Positions 59,429 through 64,000 of a DNA stretch of 64,000 nucleotides are shown in pieces. Location of the stretch: assembly GCA_018340805.1 (NCBI GenBank), contig JACMZG010001870.1:53008210-53072209 (forward strand), in the 5' to 3' direction. The stretch comes from Microvelia longipes (Eukaryota; Arthropoda; Insecta; Hemiptera; Veliidae). A program made the translations under genes and the position numbers. The notes below the pieces were generated by a model, which did no database searches, had not been told where the DNA came from, and saw nothing but the letters and a program-made list of their open reading frames with translations. Each line of letters begins with the position of its first letter. Positions within the stretch are counted from its first letter, which is position 1.

Positions 59429-59770
59429 CTTTGCCCCCTTGCTCACTCCTCTTTGCCTCCTTACTCACTTCTCTTTGCCTCCTTGCTCACTCCTCTTCTC
59501 CCTTGACTTTGCCCCCATTTCTTCTCCTCTACCCAGTATAGTTTCCTCCTTAGAATAGCTGCCATACCGTATCCTCTCCTCTTTTATTGTTTATTTCACT
59601 CCAATTCCTCATATCCCCCCTTATTACTGCTGTGTTTCTCCCCTCTTCCATCTCCTACTTCATTGCTCCTTACCTTTGTCATCTTATTACTCCATCCTCA
59701 TACTGTCTACTATTATACTCCCCTGCTATTTCCCTTTATTGCTCCTTCCACCTCCCTCTCCCATAACTCC
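59429..59770. repeat. Pyrimidine-rich tract with a 22-bp repeat
   Basis: CTTTGCCTCCTTGCTCACTC plus CT is repeated about three times at 59429-59510. The plus strand remains strongly C+T-biased to about 59770. Confidence 0.8.
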
Positions 59771-59894
59771 CCACAAATACTGGTATTGCTAGTAATTATT
59801 TTTGATATTAAATTCACAAAGAAACACGCTACACAGCTCTTAGTTACATTTATTTACTTTGGAATCATTTTTAATTAATAATGAACTAAAATAT

Positions 59895-60120
59895 CGGGTA
59901 CAGGGTACCTCGGAACTTTTCCTCGCTCCTTTCTCCAATTCGCTTACCTCCTTGAACTAAGCGTCCCATGTACCTCCGGACGTTTGGACTCGCTTCGCTG
60001 GCCCTCAATAAGAAAATCTTCTAATTTATACTATAGTATAAATAACGCTCATTCTGAGACTTTAATTCCCAGCGGTCACCCATATACCTAATGACCACTG
60101 TCGATGCTACTTAACTCAAA
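59895..60120 (-). mobile_element. 5S-rRNA-derived SINE-like element, uninterrupted copy
   Basis: Plus-strand AGCGGTCACCCATATACC and TCGATGCTACTTAACT (60070-60113) are the complement of the 5S C- and A-box regions. Leftward come ACTCGCTTCGCTGGCCCTCA (59988-60007) and GGGTACAGGGTACCTCGGAA (59895-59914). All three blocks recur in order at 16.3-16.95 kb. This copy therefore defines an element of about 225 bp with a 5S-like head. Confidence 0.7.
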
Positions 60121-61164
60121 TGGCCTAACAAAGCTCATGGATTATTTAATTCCATTTAAATATTGATTTTGTTGGTTTAACTCTGTTGGGTAAACACACA
60201 CTGGAAGATTTCTATGATAACAGACACAAACAATTTGATAAATGCCACTTAAGAAGTCTTGAAAAATTAACGACATCTAGTCTCATTTTTCTCTCATGTC
60301 ACTGAAACGAGGACATATGATGCAACAATGGTACATTTGAAGTCACATTATTTCATTTCAATGCTTCGCCTCCTATATTAGCCAAGGAAAAGAATGTTGA
60401 AACTCTTTTGAAGCGGTAAGTCTACTAAAAGAATTCTTGGCCAAAATGTGCAAGTCTCAAATAAGAATTCTTTAGTAACAAGAAGTTTCTAGAAGTTTAA
60501 AGAAACAAAAAACCTCTAATCTCATGAAGTTTAGAGGAGCTAGAGATCCTGACGAGGCCAGGTGAAAGTCGTTCTAACTTCTATCTATTTTGCTACAACT
60601 TCCATTATATATGTACTGCAATAATGAGATGTGCTAGAGAGTATTTTGAGTTTTGTTTTACAATATATACGATAAGGGGAGGTATTATTGAGTTTGTTGT
60701 TGGAATATTTTGTAATTTATTGTCATATGTTTATAATTTGTTATTTAAGGAACTTATAACTGGATTGATAAAGTTAGGAGTCACTGACACACTTTTTTCT
60801 TTGAGTTATCTCAAGCAATCCTCACTCAAACAAACCCCCCGACTTTACTAAAACACTCTATATCTTACAACAAACACGCTCATCATACCAATCTGAGAAA
60901 TCAACAAAAAGGTGTTATAATTGGCTAGGTTATTTGGCAGAAATTTCATATTTTTATCAAAAGCTAGAACCAAGTAAACCATACTGCTAAAGAATGGTTA
61001 GGATTATAAGAAACAATAGCAGCGTAGGTGCTGTAGAAACCTGACTGGCCTTCATAATACTCCAACCAAATTCGGTGCTATTCTGACTCCTATTGTGGCC
61101 GTAGTTTAGAAATAAAAGGAGGGAATATACGATTTGTGCCATCACAAGTTTTATCAAGCAAAAC
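60121..61164. other. No gene recognised
   Basis: A 75-codon plus-strand frame (60624-60851) is hydrophobic and unrecognised. Nothing else. Confidence 0.5.
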
Positions 61165-61167
61165 TAA

Positions 61168-61405
61168 GGCCCGTATTCAAAGACATTTTCCTAACATTTT
61201 CCTTAAGGAACCCTTAAGGAGAATGTTAGGAAAAAGTTAGGAAAATGTTTTTAAGCCACGAAAACCATGTTTTTCCCACTTTTTTTAAACACGGGAACGA
61301 TCATTTAAATTTCGTGGCTAAAAAACATTTTTCTTACCTAAACCTAACATTCTCCTTAAGGATCCCTTAAGGAGAATGTTAGGAAAATGTCTTTGAATAC
61401 ATGCC
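61168..61405. mobile_element. PIF/Harbinger-type MITE, palindromic, 238 bp
   Basis: The element starts GGCCCGTATTCAAAGACATT and ends with the reverse complement ..AATGTCTTTGAATACATGCC. It is flanked on both sides by TAA (61165-61167 and 61406-61408), the 3-bp target duplication typical of PIF/Harbinger, and the GGCCCGTATTC start also fits. The arms pair for about 100 bp. Each arm in turn contains a smaller palindrome, CCTAACATTCTCCTTAAGG with its complement, so the transcript would fold as a cross of hairpins. No coding content. Confidence 0.9.
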
Positions 61406-61408
61406 TAA

Positions 61409-64000
61409 GTGAGGTTACGAACTTAATGGATAAAGGAGTTCAATACAGGGAAAAATGCAAGTATATTTGGAAATTATAATTAAGCATTTAGTATCAAGGT
61501 GCTTTTTCCTCTTAGAAGCATTACGACCTTAAGGGGGGCTATTGGGATTCTCTTCCTTCGCCTATCAAGGGGTATTGAGGCTTTATTTGTAACATAACAT
61601 TATGGTTTTTAGAAATCTTTATAACGGTCTATTTCTGGATGGGTTTTACTTGCAGGGTCAGCTTTGAGAACAAGACGCACTGAGCACAATAAGGAAGGAA
61701 GGAAGCAGCGAGACTGGTTTGCAGATTCCTACCTTTAACATATTTTTTTAAATTAATAGTTTTTATTGCTGCTTATTTAATTACGTTTATTTTATTATTA
61801 ATTATGCTTTGTTTGTTGTGTTTCAGGTGAGTTGAATAATATTGGTTGACAGATGTTATGCTTGGTGGGCTGAAATTGTTAAATAAATTTTATGTTTCGT
61901 AAGTAATCTCTGAGTAAGTTAAAAACAATTTTATATCTGAGAGCAGTATTCTGGAACATTACTTGATATAAAGTATTACTTAGTCTTACTGCAAGCTTAC
62001 TCCTGTATCTGGAGAGTCTGGAGTAGGTTTGACCTGAACCTGAACCCCCTTCTTCTCACGTCCTTGTGAAAAGCGACGTTTTCCTTAAGCATAATGTAGA
62101 AATATTCAGGTTTGACAGTCACGTGATCGTCAAGTCTATAAAAGCGTGGAAATGAGTTGTCAGGCATATAATGACGCTGCAAATGATATTTTAATATCAT
62201 CATTATCTCCCAGCCAGTCGCTCTAATGACCACTTTTCTTTTTATCTCGGAGTTTTCGACCCAATTTGCAGAAATGCAAAGATTTGTTTAAGAGTTGAGC
62301 TGCTTTTCTTTCGTTTTGGCAAAAACTAGTGGAGAATAAAAGTAACCCTGGTTCTACTCCAGTTTAATTGACAAGACTTATAAGCAACGTTTTCACTTCA
62401 TAAAAATTTTATTGTATTGCCTAAACTCGAGACTTGACTGCGGCTACGATTTTCATCAGAACGGCACTAAACTCGGAGTTCGCATTATTCAGGTCTGAGG
62501 TGAATAGCAGCTTTTATAAACTCTCTGTCTAAATGTTTTGTCAAGTGCGAAAAAATATGTAAGACCCACCCTAGCGTAACGAGTCGCATTTGTGAACACT
62601 ACATTTGGATATTCACTGGACAAAATTTTAACTGGACTTTGCAGAATGCGTACTAAACCGGTTATCGGTGTTTTTAAATATTCAATGATTTTCTAAACAT
62701 ATAATCATTAACCTGAGGAAGCTGTAACTTAAACTGTGATTTAAATGATCTATGCACATAATAAATCTCTAGGATGTATTGTCACGGAAAAATCAGGGTA
62801 ATATGGAGAAGGTACTCAGGGCATAGACACAAGGCGGTACAGAGCCTACAAATATTGTCAAAGTATAGGTTGTAAGGCGGTACAACCTTGTAATATACCT
62901 TACAATATTGTACAAATATTGTTAAAAGGTACAGAACTTCTCGAGGGGTGGATATCTTAGTTTAGCTTACTACTTTCTATTGGAATTTCTCCACTCTCTA
63001 AGACAATATTTAATAGTTTTGTTTAGATTTGCTTGATTGTTGCTAGATTGTATGATTTTAAACACGCCTTATTCATACTTTTAAAAAGGGGCTTGAATTT
63101 TTTAGCACTGAGTCTACAAACCATGACAAGATCATGTGAGATCTGAAACGTGTTTCATATTAAAACAAATAGCATGAAAATTACGGTTGGTTGCCTGGAT
63201 TTAATTTGGGTGTGACCCTGTGTTAGGGATGCACTGCTGAGAGAAAAAACACCTAACTACACAAAATACAAGTTTTAATTTCCAACATAGAAAGTACTTA
63301 TTTTCTGAATTGACCTAGGATCATCATCAAGCTCCCTTATCTCGTTTTTATATAATTTAGCCAGGCCGAATGTTTGAATCGGCCTTTTTTAAATTCTAAA
63401 AACCTAAGAAAAATAGGTTATGAAGTGGGAGTCATGAAGGAAGGTGGTATTTTTTGAGGACCCAAGATCAAGAATAATACTGTATGGTTGAGTTTGTATG
63501 TATTTAGACGTTTCTATGTGACATGATAATATTAAATGAAACTTGGTTCAAAAATTGACCTTATATAACCCGAACCCTATTGTTTATGAAATGTGTCATT
63601 GCCTACAATAAGGACTCAGCAAAAATTAATCCACTATGCTTTAAAAAGACGTTGGAACGGGCTGAAATTAAAATCGTATTTACCATCTATGTACGCCAAG
63701 GATCTTGAATAAAGGGGATGACGCACTAAGTCCATTTGCCATTCAAAAAAGTGACCCCATCGAAAACCAAAAAAAAGAGAATTCAGCACGAAACACACGT
63801 CAAAAACCAACTGCACATGCTTACAATCCTTATAACAGCGCAGGTCTTAAATTTTAGAGGCAAACTTACCTCTGATGGTTTCCCATTGTTTATTGGTTGA
63901 GAAGGTTATAACAAAAGACGCTTAAATTATCACTCACTGAAATGGCAAAGTAACAAATGTGGCCTGGTAACAATCACGAGAAGCACAGATGAAAGTTGAA
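61409..64000. other. No gene recognised; one interspersed repeat copy
   Basis: 63567-63690 is a diverged relative of 58813-58970. A repetitive patch around AAGGCGGTACA and CAAATATTGT lies at 62830-62940. No coding similarity seen up to the right edge. Confidence 0.5.

Noticed and set aside
63364..63392. GC hairpin followed by T-run resembling a bacterial terminator
   Set aside because: The window is animal nuclear DNA; a seven-pair stem with T6 is expected by chance.

Overview
The window is AT-rich nuclear DNA of an animal, most probably an insect. I see no bacterial operons, no mitochondrial or plastid genes and no long intact protein-coding gene. The one confident host coding segment is the first coding exon of a KDM3/JMJD1C-type histone H3K9 demethylase (5736-5894, plus strand), with a promoter-like, CpG-bearing stretch just upstream (about 5290-5735). 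The exon ends at a phase-0 GTGAGT donor. I could not find the next KDM3 exon, so most of the DNA to the right may be a very large first intron; that is inference. The organism call rests on this exon, the small-genome-unlike intergenic texture and the transposon families, and I cannot name a species.

The rest is transposon debris and tandem repeats. Recognisable mobile-element remains are: a tyrosine-recombinase (Crypton/DIRS-like) N-terminal fragment with a frameshift and a stop (12464-12800); a non-LTR reverse-transcriptase remnant with FADD and downstream motifs (about 13870-14470, minus); a LINE 3' end (31921-32062, minus); a PIF/Harbinger-type MITE with a TAA duplication (61168-61405); a 510-bp element with 55-bp inverted ends (57215-57724); smaller inverted-repeat elements at 3651-3801 and 12841-12977; and a dispersed family of about 220 bp in six to eight copies (45, 18.6, 26.4, 42.6, 50.4-50.9 and perhaps 51.2 kb).

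Pol III-type sequences are frequent. Five dispersed pieces resemble the internal promoter half of 5S rRNA (16.9, 28.8, 53.2, 56.7 and 60.1 kb), two of them sharing one tail and so probably one SINE3-like family. Six tRNA-like A/B-box pairs lie at 10.3, 26.7, 27.05, 46.9, 47.2 and 59.3 kb.

About fifteen unrelated minisatellites (unit lengths 17 to 140 bp) and seven long TA tracts break up the window. Three structures stand out: a satellite whose 60-62-bp unit is itself a perfect 20-bp-stem hairpin (24.66-24.96 kb); a nested set of inverted and tandem repeats at 45.4-46.2 kb that carries two hammerhead-ribozyme-like cores, as expected for a Penelope-like element terminus; and a 37-bp-arm single hairpin at 9.85-9.94 kb that looks like a pre-miRNA or a tiny foldback element.
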